From contig NZ_CAJHAZ010000020.1 of the NCBI RefSeq assembly GCF_904846525.1, positions 1 through 46,313 of the forward strand: 46,313 bases of DNA. Reading direction: 5' to 3'. A program made the translations under genes and the position numbers. This DNA is from Psychrobacter sp. 1044. GTDB taxonomy: Bacteria > Pseudomonadota > Gammaproteobacteria > Pseudomonadales > Moraxellaceae. Positions 28,136-37,802 of this stretch are shown here, in pieces. The notes below the pieces were generated by a model. That model was not told the origin of the DNA. It was given only the letters and a program-made list of their open reading frames with translations, and searched no databases. Within the stretch, counting starts at the first letter, position 1, and the number at the start of each line of letters is the position of its first letter.

Positions 28136-29380
28136 ATGCCCGATATTTCTCATTTAACTATTGATAGCCTGCCATTGGCTTTTGGCATCATTATGGCCAT
28201 TATCGGCTTGGTTTTTTATACTCAAGGATTACCCGGTAAATTTTGGCAGCGCTTTTATGCGGTATTACCGGGTATCGTGCTGTGCTGCTTTATCCCTGCG
28301 ACGCTAAACAGTTTAGGCGTCTTCGCTGATGGCATCGGCTCACAAATTTACGGCTTTACTGCCACGTATCTGCTGCCAGCAAGTTTGCTGCTAATGACTT
28401 TATCAATGGATGTACCCAAGATATTGGGCTTAGGCTGGAAAGCCATCGCCATGTTTTTCGCCGCCAGTATCGCGATTATTATCAGTGGTCCAATAAGCTT
28501 GGGTGTCGCTAAATGGATATCGCCTGAGATGTTTACTGATGACACGCTATGGCGTGGGTTTTCGGCGGTGGCGGGTAGTTGGATCGGCGGCGCGGCAAAC
28601 CAAGCGGCGATGAAGGAGCTATTTGGCGTCAGTGATGATTTATTTGGGATGATGATTTTGGTCGATACCACCAATGCTTCATTATGGTTATTGGCTATCT
28701 TGGTATTGGCGAAGCATAGCGATAAGATAGATCGGCTATTGAGGGCAGATACCAGTAGTATTGATAAAGTGATTAAGGCGGTTGAGAATTATGAGCGTGA
28801 CAATGCTCGTCCAGCAACTTTAAATGACTTGATGGTGATGTTTGGCTTATGCTTTGCTATGGTGGGTGTCGCACACTTTATTGGTGGTCAGATTGCAGGG
28901 TTTTTTGCGCCCTATAGCTGGGCAGTACAATATAGCTTTGCCAGCTCGTTCTTTTGGATGGTTGTGATTATAACCTTGATAGGGGTGATTTTTTCCTTTA
29001 CCAAGATTCGTAGGCTCGACCATGTGGGCGCTTCCAAAATTGGTACGGTATTCATCTTCATCTTGATTGCTGCTATTGGTATGCAAATCAATCTTGCGGG
29101 TATCGTTTCGCAATGGCGATTGTTACTTATTGGTTTATTATGGATGAGCATTCACGTTGTCATTATCTTTGCTGTGGCTAGGATAATTCGTGCGCCGTTT
29201 TTCTTTTTGGCAGTCGGCTCCAATGCCAATACTGGCGGTGCATCATCAGCACCCATTGTCGCAACAGCATTTCACCCATCACTCGCGCCAGTTGGGGTGT
29301 TTTTGGGTATTCTCGGTTATGCGGTAGGTACTTTCGGTGGCTATATTAGTACCCAATTGATGCGCTTGGTAGTAGGGTGA
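28136..29380 (+). CDS. DUF819 family membrane protein (permease-like)
   Basis: The 414-residue integral membrane protein has about 11-12 hydrophobic segments and the DUF819 landmarks AVAGSWIGGAANQAAMKELFGVSDDLFGMMILVDT and, near the end, VGSNANTGGASSAPIVATAFHPSLAPVGVFLGILGYAVGTFGGY. The family is predicted to be transport-related, but the substrate is unknown. I chose ATG 28136, with GGAG eight bases upstream, over GTG 28118. It lies between the helicase terminator and a separate peroxiredoxin gene, so it is probably monocistronic. Confidence 0.88.
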   Translation: MPDISHLTIDSLPLAFGIIMAIIGLVFYTQGLPGKFWQRFYAVLPGIVLCCFIPATLNSLGVFADGIGSQIYGFTATYLLPASLLLMTLSMDVPKILGLGWKAIAMFFAASIAIIISGPISLGVAKWISPEMFTDDTLWRGFSAVAGSWIGGAANQAAMKELFGVSDDLFGMMILVDTTNASLWLLAILVLAKHSDKIDRLLRADTSSIDKVIKAVENYERDNARPATLNDLMVMFGLCFAMVGVAHFIGGQIAGFFAPYSWAVQYSFASSFFWMVVIITLIGVIFSFTKIRRLDHVGASKIGTVFIFILIAAIGMQINLAGIVSQWRLLLIGLLWMSIHVVIIFAVARIIRAPFFFLAVGSNANTGGASSAPIVATAFHPSLAPVGVFLGILGYAVGTFGGYISTQLMRLVVG

Positions 29381-29565
29381 GCTCGAATATAATGCTCAGC
29401 ATTGGTAACGCTAGACGCTTCTGTAGTAACGCTAACTAGTCTGCGCTGTTAATCGCTATCATATTCATATGAGTCGGACTGGTTAGTATTAGTTGATAAA
29501 CAACTATGTTGACCCATCATATCTCTACAGAGAGAAAAACTTTCAATTTATGCCAATTTAATAAC

Positions 29566-29593
29566 AAAAAGCCGACTTCACCGTCGGCTTTTT
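29566..29593. terminator. Rho-independent terminator after the DUF819 gene
   Basis: aaaaagccgac (29566-29576) pairs with gtcggcttttt (29583-29593) over a 6-nt loop. Confidence 0.88.
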
Positions 29594-29679
29594 ACTTGTA
29601 GTATCAATACATACCAAATTGAGCAAACATTCAAATTTGATATTAAATATTTTTAACTCAAAACTATAAGGATGAAAAA

Positions 29680-30228
29680 ATGCAAGCAAACTACAACCCA
29701 AAAATCATTGCTGGTGCAACATTCCCCAATATAGAAGTACCCACTTATAATGGTGACATGACGCTATTAGGCAAGCCCAAAAATGGTCATGACTGGAAAA
29801 TGGTGGTTGTTTACCGAGGTCAACATTGTCCCATTTGCACCAAATACCTCAATCAGTTAGAAACATTAAAATCGGTATTTAATGAAACTGGTGTCGACGT
29901 CATCGCTGTTTCAGGTGACAGCAAAGAGCAGGTAGAAAGTCATTTGGAAAAAATAAATGTGAGCTTTCCTATCGCCTATGATCTGACCGTTGAACAAATG
30001 AAAATGCTGGGTCTTTATATCTCCAACCCACGTTCAGAGAAAGAAACCGATCATCCATTTGCAGAGCCCGGCTTGTTTGTTATTAATACAGAAGGGAAGA
30101 TTCAGATTGTAGATATCTCCAACGCTCCTTTTACTAGACCTGAGCTGGAAGCCTTGGCAAATGGTCTAGCCTTTATCAGAAATCCAGAAAAAAACTATCC
30201 TATTCGTGGTACACACGATTATGCTTAA
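29680..30228 (+). CDS. Peroxiredoxin-like (AhpC/TSA, redoxin) protein
   Basis: The 182-residue thioredoxin-fold protein has the active-site stretch VVYRGQHCPICTKYLNQLE, where the first Cys should be the peroxidatic residue and the CxxC could form the resolving disulfide. The rest follows the AhpC/TSA pattern (VDVIAVSGDSKEQVESHLEK, FPIAYDLTVEQMKMLGLYIS, FAEPGLFVINTEGKIQI). It probably reduces peroxides in the cytoplasm; the electron donor is unknown. The start has an AAGGATG site. It stands alone between two terminators. Confidence 0.87.
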   Translation: MQANYNPKIIAGATFPNIEVPTYNGDMTLLGKPKNGHDWKMVVVYRGQHCPICTKYLNQLETLKSVFNETGVDVIAVSGDSKEQVESHLEKINVSFPIAYDLTVEQMKMLGLYISNPRSEKETDHPFAEPGLFVINTEGKIQIVDISNAPFTRPELEALANGLAFIRNPEKNYPIRGTHDYA

Positions 30229-30288
30229 GACTGTATTATTGACGACGGCATTACTAAACTAATAACTAGTCAAAGACGTAAATTCATA

Positions 30289-30323
30289 GGGCAGTGCATC
30301 ATAACCGATGCATTGTCTTTTTT
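30289..30323 (+). terminator. Rho-independent terminator after the peroxiredoxin-like gene
   Basis: ggcagtgcatc (30290-30300) pairs imperfectly with gatgcattgtc (30307-30317), followed by a T tract. Confidence 0.7.
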
Positions 30324-30392
30324 ATTGCAAACGCTCTTTATTGTTAACATTCTCTCCAAAAGCTGAAATCACAAGACTTATTCATACAGGTG

Positions 30393-30455
30393 TGCACTCA
30401 CAGTCAAAAACTCTGCACTGTCAGTCAATTAATTTGCCAAAAACCCCGCTATAGT
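30393..30455 (+). promoter_or_regulatory. Predicted AraC/XylS-type operator and hydantoinase promoter
   Basis: Two direct repeats, tgcactcacagtca (30393-30406) and tgcactgtcagtca (30414-30427), are 21 bp apart, the spacing favoured by AraC/XylS activators, and each begins TGCA. The downstream repeat ends at the expected -35 position (about 30427-30432), which itself is poor. A -10, TATAGT, lies at 30450-30455. This is the layout of an activator-dependent promoter, and the hydantoinase genes follow with an AraC-type gene after them. Confidence 0.6.
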
Positions 30456-30595
30456 AAAAAAGCTTCGTCATTAGGATGGATGACAGCCATATAAAGAATG
30501 AGTGTAATTGTTAAGTATTAACGACCACATTGGGCGCTATATTTTACAGAGCCACTCATATCTTCTGATATAAATTTCTAGACAGGGAGTCTCAC

Positions 30596-32359
30596 ATGAG
30601 CAAAGCTCACACTTCAATTGATCCTATTACCTTGTCCGTCGTACGTGGTGCCTTAGAAACGGCGCAGCGCGAGATGACGACAACCTTAGAAAAAACCGCC
30701 CGCTCTAGCGTCTTCAACCTAGCTCACGATTATAGTAATGCCTTGTTTGATCATCTGCCTGAGATGATTTTGCAGGGTCAGGATATCCCTATTCACCTAG
30801 GCTCACTCATGCCAGCCATGAAAGCCGTTGCTGAATATTATGGTGATGACATTCATGAAGGCGACGTCATTTATCACAACGATCCCGTGATGATGGGCAG
30901 TCATATCCTAGATTGTTGTATGTATAAGCCAGTGTTTTATAAAGGCGAGTTGGTGTTTTGGACGGTATGCAAAGGTCACGTCACTGATATTGGTGGACCA
31001 GTACCGGCAGGCTACAACCCAGATGCTAAAGAGATATACGCCGAAGGGTTGCGCATTCCGCCTATCAAAATATGGGAAAAAGGCGTTAGACGTCGTGATG
31101 TCATCAACTTAATCCATAGTAATATGCGCTCTCGTCGTAACCAAGAAGGCGATCTTAACGCTCAGTATGGTGCTTGTGCCGTCGGTGAGCGTAACATGAT
31201 TGCGCTACTAGACAAGTATGGCGTAGATACCGTCCGTGCGGCGATTGAAGAGCTAAAGAATATGGCTGATACCCATATGCGCTCATTAATTTCATCTATC
31301 CCAGATGGTCAGTATCATGGCGAAGCGGTATTAGAAGATTCAGGTCACGGTTTGGGTGATTTGACCATCAGCGCTGATATTGAGATTAAAGACAGTGATG
31401 TACATATCAAGATTACCAGTCCACCGCAAGTCCCTTACTTCATTAACTCTTATGCTGGTAACTCGATGTCTGGTGTTCTCCTAGGGCTGATGATGTTTGC
31501 CCAAGTAGACCCGCCGTACAACGAAGGTTTATACCGCTGTGTTACGGTAGACTTGGGCGAGCATGGCACACTGTGTAATGCCAAAGAACCCGCCCCTCAT
31601 GTGAATTGTACCACCACACCGATGGAAACCTTAACGGATGCTGTGCGTATGGCTTTTGAAGATGCAGCACCAGATCGCGTGATTGCTTCCTGGGGTCATG
31701 CCTCAGGTATCAACATCTCAGGTATTGACCCAAAAACAGGGGAACAATACGTCACTATGATTTTGGCCTCTATTATCTCTGGTGCTGGCGCGACTCAGCA
31801 AATGGACGGCTGGCATGCTTGCGGTCCTTTATGCTGCTTTGGCGCGTTAAGCTCTGGTGATATTGAACTATTAGAGTATCAGTATCCTATCTTAATTCAT
31901 AAGTACGGCTTGGCAGAAGACAGTGGCGGCGCTGGTGAGTATCGAGGCGGTTGCGGCACCGTATGGGAAGTTGAGCCGTTAGGTCATGAGATGACGGTAG
32001 TGGCGTTTGGGGAAGGTCGTGAGCATCCGACAATGGGAGCCGCTGGCGCAGAACAAATATCACCTGAGCTTAAATTAGGTCGCTTGGAGATCATTCATAA
32101 GGATGGCGTCACTGATCTGCACAAGCAAAATATAATGACTGAAATCCAGCCGGGTGACCGTGCGCGTAATACCAATCCTGGCGGTGGCGGATATGGCAGC
32201 TCGTTTGCACGGTCGGTACCCGCAGTATTAAAAGATGTAGAAGAAAGAATCATATCAGTGGCAGCCGCTAAGACAGAGTACGGCGTGGTTATTAATCCAC
32301 AAACGCTGGCGGTCAATGAAGCAGAGACGGATGCTTTACGTCGTAAGCTGACGGCATAA
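30596..32359 (+). CDS. hyuB: Hydantoinase B/oxoprolinase-family subunit
   Basis: The 587-residue protein belongs to the HyuB/acetone-carboxylase-alpha-like family. It starts DPITLSVVRGALETAQREMTTTLEKTARSSVFN and continues with EGDVIYHNDPVMMGSHILD and late glycine-rich DSGGAGEYRGGCGTVWEVEP and NPGGGGYG motifs. With HyuA it would carry out ATP-dependent opening of a lactam or hydantoin ring, such as N-methylhydantoin or 5-oxoproline, or carboxylation in related enzymes. The exact substrate cannot be told. The start ATG has an AGGGAG site. It is first in a two-gene operon; hyuA follows after 49 bp. Confidence 0.9.
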   Translation: MSKAHTSIDPITLSVVRGALETAQREMTTTLEKTARSSVFNLAHDYSNALFDHLPEMILQGQDIPIHLGSLMPAMKAVAEYYGDDIHEGDVIYHNDPVMMGSHILDCCMYKPVFYKGELVFWTVCKGHVTDIGGPVPAGYNPDAKEIYAEGLRIPPIKIWEKGVRRRDVINLIHSNMRSRRNQEGDLNAQYGACAVGERNMIALLDKYGVDTVRAAIEELKNMADTHMRSLISSIPDGQYHGEAVLEDSGHGLGDLTISADIEIKDSDVHIKITSPPQVPYFINSYAGNSMSGVLLGLMMFAQVDPPYNEGLYRCVTVDLGEHGTLCNAKEPAPHVNCTTTPMETLTDAVRMAFEDAAPDRVIASWGHASGINISGIDPKTGEQYVTMILASIISGAGATQQMDGWHACGPLCCFGALSSGDIELLEYQYPILIHKYGLAEDSGGAGEYRGGCGTVWEVEPLGHEMTVVAFGEGREHPTMGAAGAEQISPELKLGRLEIIHKDGVTDLHKQNIMTEIQPGDRARNTNPGGGGYGSSFARSVPAVLKDVEERIISVAAAKTEYGVVINPQTLAVNEAETDALRRKLTA

Positions 32360-32408
32360 AACCCAAAACTAACTGATGATATTAAATAATTTGAGTTAAG
32401 GATGACTT

Positions 32409-34496
32409 ATGAAAAATGATTTCCGTATTGGAGTCGATGCTGGTGGGACGTTCACTGACTTTGTTCTGGCCGAAAGAAGTGGCAATGTACATCTATTCAA
32501 AGCACCTTCTACTCCCGAAGATGGCACCTTAGCTATTGCCAACGGGTTACAGCAGATAGCAACGCAGTTTGACCGTCCTATTGAAGAGATTATTCAAGCA
32601 TGCGACCTATGTATTAATGGTACGACTGTTGCGCTAAATGCCCTGATTCAGATGAAAGGGGTAAAGGTTGGTCTGTTATGCACGGCAGGCCATGAGGACA
32701 GTATCGAGATACGTTTAGGGCATAAAGAAGAAGGGCATCGCTATGATGCCAGCTATCCGCCAGCACCGCAGATTGCCACCCGTGATCGTCGCTTTCCTAT
32801 TCGGGGTCGTATTTTAGCTGATGGTACTGAGTACGAGCCGCTAAATGAGCAAGACGTGCTCGATGCAATCAGAGCACTTAAGGAAAAAGACGTTCAAGCA
32901 ATTGCTATCTCTTTCGTCTGGTCTATTCGTAATACTCAGCATGAGCAGCGTGCTAAAGAGCTTGTTGAGCAGCATATACCAGGGGTGTTCGTCTGCTGTG
33001 GTAGTGACGTATATCCACAGATTAAGGAATACACCCGTACCTCAACGACCCTAGTAAATGCTTATTTAAGCCCAGTTATGGCATCTTATGTCCATAAGAT
33101 TGACGACTACTTTAAGGCGTTAGGCGCTGAGCAGCCAGTACGTTATTTCCAGTCTAATGGCGGACTTGCAGTTGGTAGTATCATGCGAGAGCGTGCGGTA
33201 AATGCCATTAACTCAGGCCCCGCATCGGCACCGCAAGCGGGGCTGTATATTGCCAGTCCTTTTGGAATTGACGATATTATCACGGTCGACATGGGCGGTA
33301 CTTCTTTTGACATCACCATGGCGAAGGCAGGCAGAACCAGCCTCAACCGCGATATTGATTTCTTACGTAATCGTATTGGCGTACCTATGATTCATGTAGA
33401 AACATTAGGGGCGGGCGGCGGCTCTATTGGGCATGTTAATACCTTTGGTATGCTAGAGGTCGGTCCTCAGAGTGCTGGAGCGACGCCTGGACCGGCATGT
33501 TATGGTAAAGGCGGTGACTTGCCAACCGTCACAGACGCAAACTTAGTATTGGGCTATCTACAGCCGAATGCGGTGTTAGGCGGTAGTGTCACTTTAGACA
33601 AAGACAAAGACAAAGCAGTACAAGCGGTGCAAACACACATCGCTGATCCCCTAAACATCGAGTTAGATCATGCTGCATTTGGTATCAGTGCTATCGTTAA
33701 CCAAAACATGTCTAATGCCATTCGCCGTATTACTATCGAAAAAGGCTATGACCCTCGAGATTTTGCGCTAATCTGCGCAGGCGGAGCAGCTGGTATGCAT
33801 ATCATTGCTTTGGCTGAAGAGATGGGGATTGGGACTATTTTAATCCCAAAAATCGCATCTTGTCTCTGCGCCTTTGGTCAGATTATCTCTGATATCAAGT
33901 ATAACTACTTAGTGACACAAATGATGATTCTCGCACCAGAGGTAGAGTTGCAATCACTCAATGCCAAGCTACAAGAGCTTGAAGAGCAGGGTGTACAAAA
34001 ACTGCTAGAAGATGGCTTTACAGATGAAGATATCACCATCGAACGTACCATGGAGATGCGCTATGTTGGTCAGGTGCATGAATGTAACGTGCTGATACCG
34101 AATGGTAAGCTCGATGTTGAAAGTGTCAGCACCATCTTAGAGTTGTTCCATCATCGCCATCGTGAACTTTATACTTATGATGAGCGTGATAGTCACGTCG
34201 AGCTGGTCAACATTGAGGTATCAGTAATTGGTAAAATAAGTAAGCCAAAACTACCGAGCCTTGTGCCGCAGGAAGGGGATATCAGTAATGCTAAAACGGG
34301 TAGCCGCGAGATGCTGTTTGATCAGTCCTATCACTGGATTGATACGCCTATCTATGACGGTGAGAAATTCGGTGCTGGTGCATTGGTCACAGGCCCTGCG
34401 CTTATCCAAGAGCCAACCACTACTGTGGTCATTAAAAATGGCTGGCAAGCAGAGCTGCATGAGACTGGCACTTATAAGCTGACTCGAGCAGCATAA
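32409..34496 (+). CDS. hyuA: Hydantoinase A/oxoprolinase-family subunit
   Basis: The 695-residue protein has the ATP-grasping ASKHA-type start FRIGVDAGGTFTDFVL, then NGTTVALNAL, the TVDMGGTSFDITM segment, VETLGAGGGSIGHV and GPACYGKGGDLPTVTDANLVLGYL. It is the ATP-binding subunit that works with the HyuB-type protein encoded just upstream. The N-terminal DxGGTFTD motif is intact. Length fits the family. The start ATG has an AAGGATG site. It ends before a strong terminator; the AraC-type gene follows as a separate unit. Confidence 0.92.
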   Translation: MKNDFRIGVDAGGTFTDFVLAERSGNVHLFKAPSTPEDGTLAIANGLQQIATQFDRPIEEIIQACDLCINGTTVALNALIQMKGVKVGLLCTAGHEDSIEIRLGHKEEGHRYDASYPPAPQIATRDRRFPIRGRILADGTEYEPLNEQDVLDAIRALKEKDVQAIAISFVWSIRNTQHEQRAKELVEQHIPGVFVCCGSDVYPQIKEYTRTSTTLVNAYLSPVMASYVHKIDDYFKALGAEQPVRYFQSNGGLAVGSIMRERAVNAINSGPASAPQAGLYIASPFGIDDIITVDMGGTSFDITMAKAGRTSLNRDIDFLRNRIGVPMIHVETLGAGGGSIGHVNTFGMLEVGPQSAGATPGPACYGKGGDLPTVTDANLVLGYLQPNAVLGGSVTLDKDKDKAVQAVQTHIADPLNIELDHAAFGISAIVNQNMSNAIRRITIEKGYDPRDFALICAGGAAGMHIIALAEEMGIGTILIPKIASCLCAFGQIISDIKYNYLVTQMMILAPEVELQSLNAKLQELEEQGVQKLLEDGFTDEDITIERTMEMRYVGQVHECNVLIPNGKLDVESVSTILELFHHRHRELYTYDERDSHVELVNIEVSVIGKISKPKLPSLVPQEGDISNAKTGSREMLFDQSYHWIDTPIYDGEKFGAGALVTGPALIQEPTTTVVIKNGWQAELHETGTYKLTRAA

Positions 34497-34536
34497 AGCA
34501 AGTCTATAAAAGCAGGTTATAAAGAAAAACCAACTC

Positions 34537-34577
34537 AAGGCTTCAGGCATTAAGTACTCTTTAATGCCTGAAGCCTT
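34537..34577 (+). terminator. Rho-independent terminator after the hydantoinase operon
   Basis: A 17-bp perfect stem, aaggcttcaggcattaa (34537-34553) with ttaatgcctgaagcctt (34561-34577), is followed by a T tract. Confidence 0.93.
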
Positions 34578-34664
34578 TTTTATTTTATGATATAAAAGAG
34601 GATTATTGATGAATAACTGATAGGATATCAGTACAGTTGTATACCATATATTGAGTGTTCAAGG

Positions 34665-35735
34665 ATGAATGCAAATCAAAAGCCAAATCTTTATCAAAAT
34701 ACTTCTCATCAAACCTTGCAGTTGCAGGCAGGTCAGACAAAAGACGTCACTGCACATGATTTATCAATGAATAAAAATCTTCTAAGCCTCTCAGAGTTAG
34801 AGATGCCAGCAACGGATCGCATGCAAACCTTAGGTGCCTTCGATTGGAAGCGTACCATCAGTGACACTTACTTTGATCTTGATGTGAGCTTTCGGCAACC
34901 AAATAAGTTTTCTGGATTTTTGCAACATGCCAAGCTTTTGGATATCGGCGTGTCTCATTATCATGCTAACACTGTGCACTATAGTCGCAGCGTACAGAGT
35001 TCTGGTTATACTGATGACAGTATCTTAATAACTTTTCCTATCACAGGCGACGTTCGTTTTACTCAAAAAGGTCGACAGCTAACGTCTAAGCCCGGTCAGT
35101 TCTTTATTGAGCTGTCCAGCCTACCTTATGAGTTCTATCATCTGCACGAAGCATCACTGTATGTGATTAAAGTGCCTTTAGCGCTATTAACCCCGCAAAT
35201 GGGCACTATAGAGCGGCAGTTTGCCCGCAGTCTGTCTATTGATGAAGGGGCAGGCAGGTTACTGGAATTTCAAATTGGTCAAATACTGGCGCTTATTCAT
35301 AACAATCAGCTGGGTGACTTGGAGATAAAAATACTAGAGCAGCAGCTGCTTAATCTTATTGTATTGACATTGAGTGCCCCGAAAGAGGTGATGATGAGTT
35401 GCAGCTCGTCCATACAGTCGGTGCACCTAAAGCGCATCGAGAATTACGTTTATTTGCATCTAGAAAACTCCGCTTTAACTCCAGCGATGGTCGCTGCTGC
35501 TTGTCATATATCTGTCAGATACTTGCATAAACTGTTTTCTAAGTTGCCCTATAGCTTTTCAGAATGGGTCAAGGAATTGCGTTTAAAGCAGGCCAATCAC
35601 ATTTTAAAAACCAAAAGCTACGTGACTATAGATGAGGTCGCTCATAGAGTAGGCTATGCCGATCAAGGTTATTTTTCACGCATTTATAAGCAGCATTTTG
35701 GTTATTCGCCGCGAGATACACTAGGCACAGTATAG
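34665..35735 (+). CDS. AraC-family transcriptional regulator
   Basis: The 356-residue protein has an N-terminal ligand-sensing region of the AraC-binding-like type (FRQPNKFSGFLQHAKLLDIGVSHYHANTVHYSR, then ITFPITGDVRFTQKGRQLTSKPGQFFIELSS) and a C-terminal double helix-turn-helix (ALTPAMVAAACHISVRYLHKLFSKLPYSFSEWVKELRL, then TIDEVAHRVGYADQGYFSRIYKQHFGYSPRD). The N-terminal type is seen in FeaR/XylS-like activators. Its position right after the hydantoinase pair, plus the matching operator at 30393-30427, suggests that it activates that operon in response to its substrate. The ribosome site at the start is weak. Confidence 0.88.
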   Translation: MNANQKPNLYQNTSHQTLQLQAGQTKDVTAHDLSMNKNLLSLSELEMPATDRMQTLGAFDWKRTISDTYFDLDVSFRQPNKFSGFLQHAKLLDIGVSHYHANTVHYSRSVQSSGYTDDSILITFPITGDVRFTQKGRQLTSKPGQFFIELSSLPYEFYHLHEASLYVIKVPLALLTPQMGTIERQFARSLSIDEGAGRLLEFQIGQILALIHNNQLGDLEIKILEQQLLNLIVLTLSAPKEVMMSCSSSIQSVHLKRIENYVYLHLENSALTPAMVAAACHISVRYLHKLFSKLPYSFSEWVKELRLKQANHILKTKSYVTIDEVAHRVGYADQGYFSRIYKQHFGYSPRDTLGTV

Positions 35736-35820
35736 TCATTGTTATGTACTCTGTCATGCAGTCGCCGTATAATTTATGAATTGAGCATAAGTGCGTATAT
35801 TAAGTTAAGGAAAAACCAAG

Positions 35821-36813
35821 ATGACTGATACTACAAATCATAAAACAGCAAAAGTAGAGATATATGAAAGCGCTGATGGAAAAGCGCAGGTAGACGTACG
35901 TTTTGGACAGAATACGGTCTGGCTGTCACAATCACAAATGACTGAGTTGTTTGGTCGTGACCAATCAGTGATTTCGCGTCATATTGCCAATGCCATAAAC
36001 GATGAAGAGATCGCTGAGAAAAGCAATATGCAAAAAATGCATATTGCAAATTCTGACCGCCCTGTGACTTTTTATGACTTAGATGTAGTTATCTCAGTAG
36101 GTTATCGCATCAAATCTCCCCAAGGTGTGCAGTTTAGACGCTGGGCAACCCAGCGCTTACGTGAATACTTAGTTCAAGGCTATACGCTCAATCAAGAGCG
36201 CTTTGATAAAAACTCAAGCGAACTACAACAAGCATTAAATTTAATTAGAAAAACCGCGCAAAGTCCCGAGCTTAAAACCGATGAAGGACGCGGCTTGGTT
36301 GAGATTATCAGCCGTTATACACAGACATTCTTATGGTTACAGCGTTATGACGAAGGCTTGCTTGATAATCCTTCAGGGGAGGATGGCGGAATCTTACCCA
36401 GTCCGACTGAGGCGATGGCAGCACTGACGGATTTAAAAGCGCAGCTGATAAATAGAGGTGAAGCGACCGAGCTATTTGCTAAGCCTCGCGGTGATGGTTT
36501 GGACAGTGTGCTGGGTAATTTACAGCAAACGGTGTTTGGTGAGCCTGCATACCCGACCATCGAGAGTAAAGCGGCGCATCTGCTGTACTTTATGGTCAAA
36601 AATCATCCTTTTACCGATGGTAATAAACGCAGCGGCGCTTTTTTGTTTGTAGATTTTTTGCATCGTAATAATCGACTGCTCAATGATAAAGGTGAGATGG
36701 TCATCAACAATACCGGGCTTGCCGCATTAACCTTGTTAGTCGCTGAATCTGATCCCAACCAAAAAGAAACCTTGATTAAGCTGATTATGAATATGTTGTC
36801 GTTAGAGAGTTGA
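35821..36813 (+). CDS. RhuM-Fic/Doc fusion protein
   Basis: The 330-residue protein joins an N-terminal RhuM-like domain (residues 1-125, with QNTVWLSQSQMTELFGRDQSVISRHI and VQFRRWATQRLREYLVQGY) to a C-terminal Fic/Doc domain carrying HPFTDGNKRSG at 262-272. The Fic motif is H-x-F-x-x-G-N-K-R; the lysine after GN matches Doc-type kinases rather than the classical GNGR AMP-transferases. Such enzymes modify a target protein. Family members of this architecture are known, but the substrate is not. No antitoxin-like gene is adjacent, so any inhibition must be built in or absent. The start has an AAGGAA site. Confidence 0.9.
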   Translation: MTDTTNHKTAKVEIYESADGKAQVDVRFGQNTVWLSQSQMTELFGRDQSVISRHIANAINDEEIAEKSNMQKMHIANSDRPVTFYDLDVVISVGYRIKSPQGVQFRRWATQRLREYLVQGYTLNQERFDKNSSELQQALNLIRKTAQSPELKTDEGRGLVEIISRYTQTFLWLQRYDEGLLDNPSGEDGGILPSPTEAMAALTDLKAQLINRGEATELFAKPRGDGLDSVLGNLQQTVFGEPAYPTIESKAAHLLYFMVKNHPFTDGNKRSGAFLFVDFLHRNNRLLNDKGEMVINNTGLAALTLLVAESDPNQKETLIKLIMNMLSLES

Positions 36814-36909
36814 TACACAGGCTTATTGTCAGCACCATTTAACCCCTTAAAACACATAACGCTAATAATAAAAAGCACAGTCTAACGACAAAATTAAAGG
36901 AAATTCAAT

Positions 36910-37653
36910 ATGTTTAGCATGATAAAAGACTGGCGCGAGCAGCGCATACTGGACAATAGCGAATTTACTCATGCTGACTGGCTGCAAGCGGCTCAGCGTA
37001 TTGTGATACTTGATCGGTTAAATGAGGACGAGCTAACACGCTTGTTTGAGCTGGCGACGCTGTTTTTGGCGGATAAGTCGATTACTGGCGCGCAGGGTTT
37101 CGAGATTACCAATGCGGTGCGGCAATCCATCGCCTTGCAAGCTTGCTTGCCTATTTTAAACCTAAGCCTTGAGTGGTATGCTGGCTGGTCGGCCATTATC
37201 ATTTATCCTGGTTCCTATAAGAGTGAAACTACCACTGTCGATGAGTTAGGGGTTGTCCATGAAGGTAGTCAGCACCGTAGCGGCGAAGCCTGGCTGCGTG
37301 GTCCTGTTATTCTGTCATGGAAGGATGCCAAACACTCAGGGGAGCGCGATGGTCACAACGTCGTCATTCATGAGTTTGTGCATAAGCTTGATATGTTAAA
37401 TGGTCGTGCCAACGGCTTTCCACCACTGCAAACCGATATGGATCCTGCGCGCTGGACTGAGATTATGACACGAGATTTTGAGGATTTTCAAAGCCATCAC
37501 AAATCAGGTCTTGATCGTTATGGCGCGACCAATCCAGCGGAATTTTTCGCGGTACTCAGTGAAGTGTTTTTTGAGACGCCGCAAAAGCTAGTCGATGCTT
37601 ACCCTGATATTTACGACATAATGGTGAAGTTTTTTCGCCAAACGCCGCTTTAA
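36910..37653 (+). CDS. mtfA: M90-family zinc peptidase, MtfA-like
   Basis: The 247-residue protein carries the HExxH zinc site VVIHEFVHKLDMLNGRANG (His154, Glu155, His158) and a later NPAEFFAVLSEVFFETP segment whose Glu211 is the likely third ligand. This is the M90 arrangement of E. coli MtfA (265 residues), a cytosolic aminopeptidase that binds the repressor Mlc. A Mlc-type partner is not in the window, so the regulatory role may not carry over. The start has an AAGGAA site. A separate terminator follows. Confidence 0.9.
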   Translation: MFSMIKDWREQRILDNSEFTHADWLQAAQRIVILDRLNEDELTRLFELATLFLADKSITGAQGFEITNAVRQSIALQACLPILNLSLEWYAGWSAIIIYPGSYKSETTTVDELGVVHEGSQHRSGEAWLRGPVILSWKDAKHSGERDGHNVVIHEFVHKLDMLNGRANGFPPLQTDMDPARWTEIMTRDFEDFQSHHKSGLDRYGATNPAEFFAVLSEVFFETPQKLVDAYPDIYDIMVKFFRQTPL

Positions 37654-37715
37654 TCAAAATCATTAATAGTCACTATTAATGTTCGATAATGAATATATAG
37701 ACATGAAAAAGCAAT

Positions 37716-37757
37716 AAAAAGGGCAGTGTATTTATTTAATAACACTGCCTTTTTTTT
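37716..37757. terminator. Rho-independent terminator, convergent
   Basis: The stem aaaaagggcagtgt pairs with acactgccttttttt, with a ready T tract. It lies between mtfA (+) and the lipoprotein gene (-). Confidence 0.85.
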
Positions 37758-37802
37758 GGCTTATTTTTTCTTTAAGTCTATGTTTTTATAGATAAAAACT
37801 AT

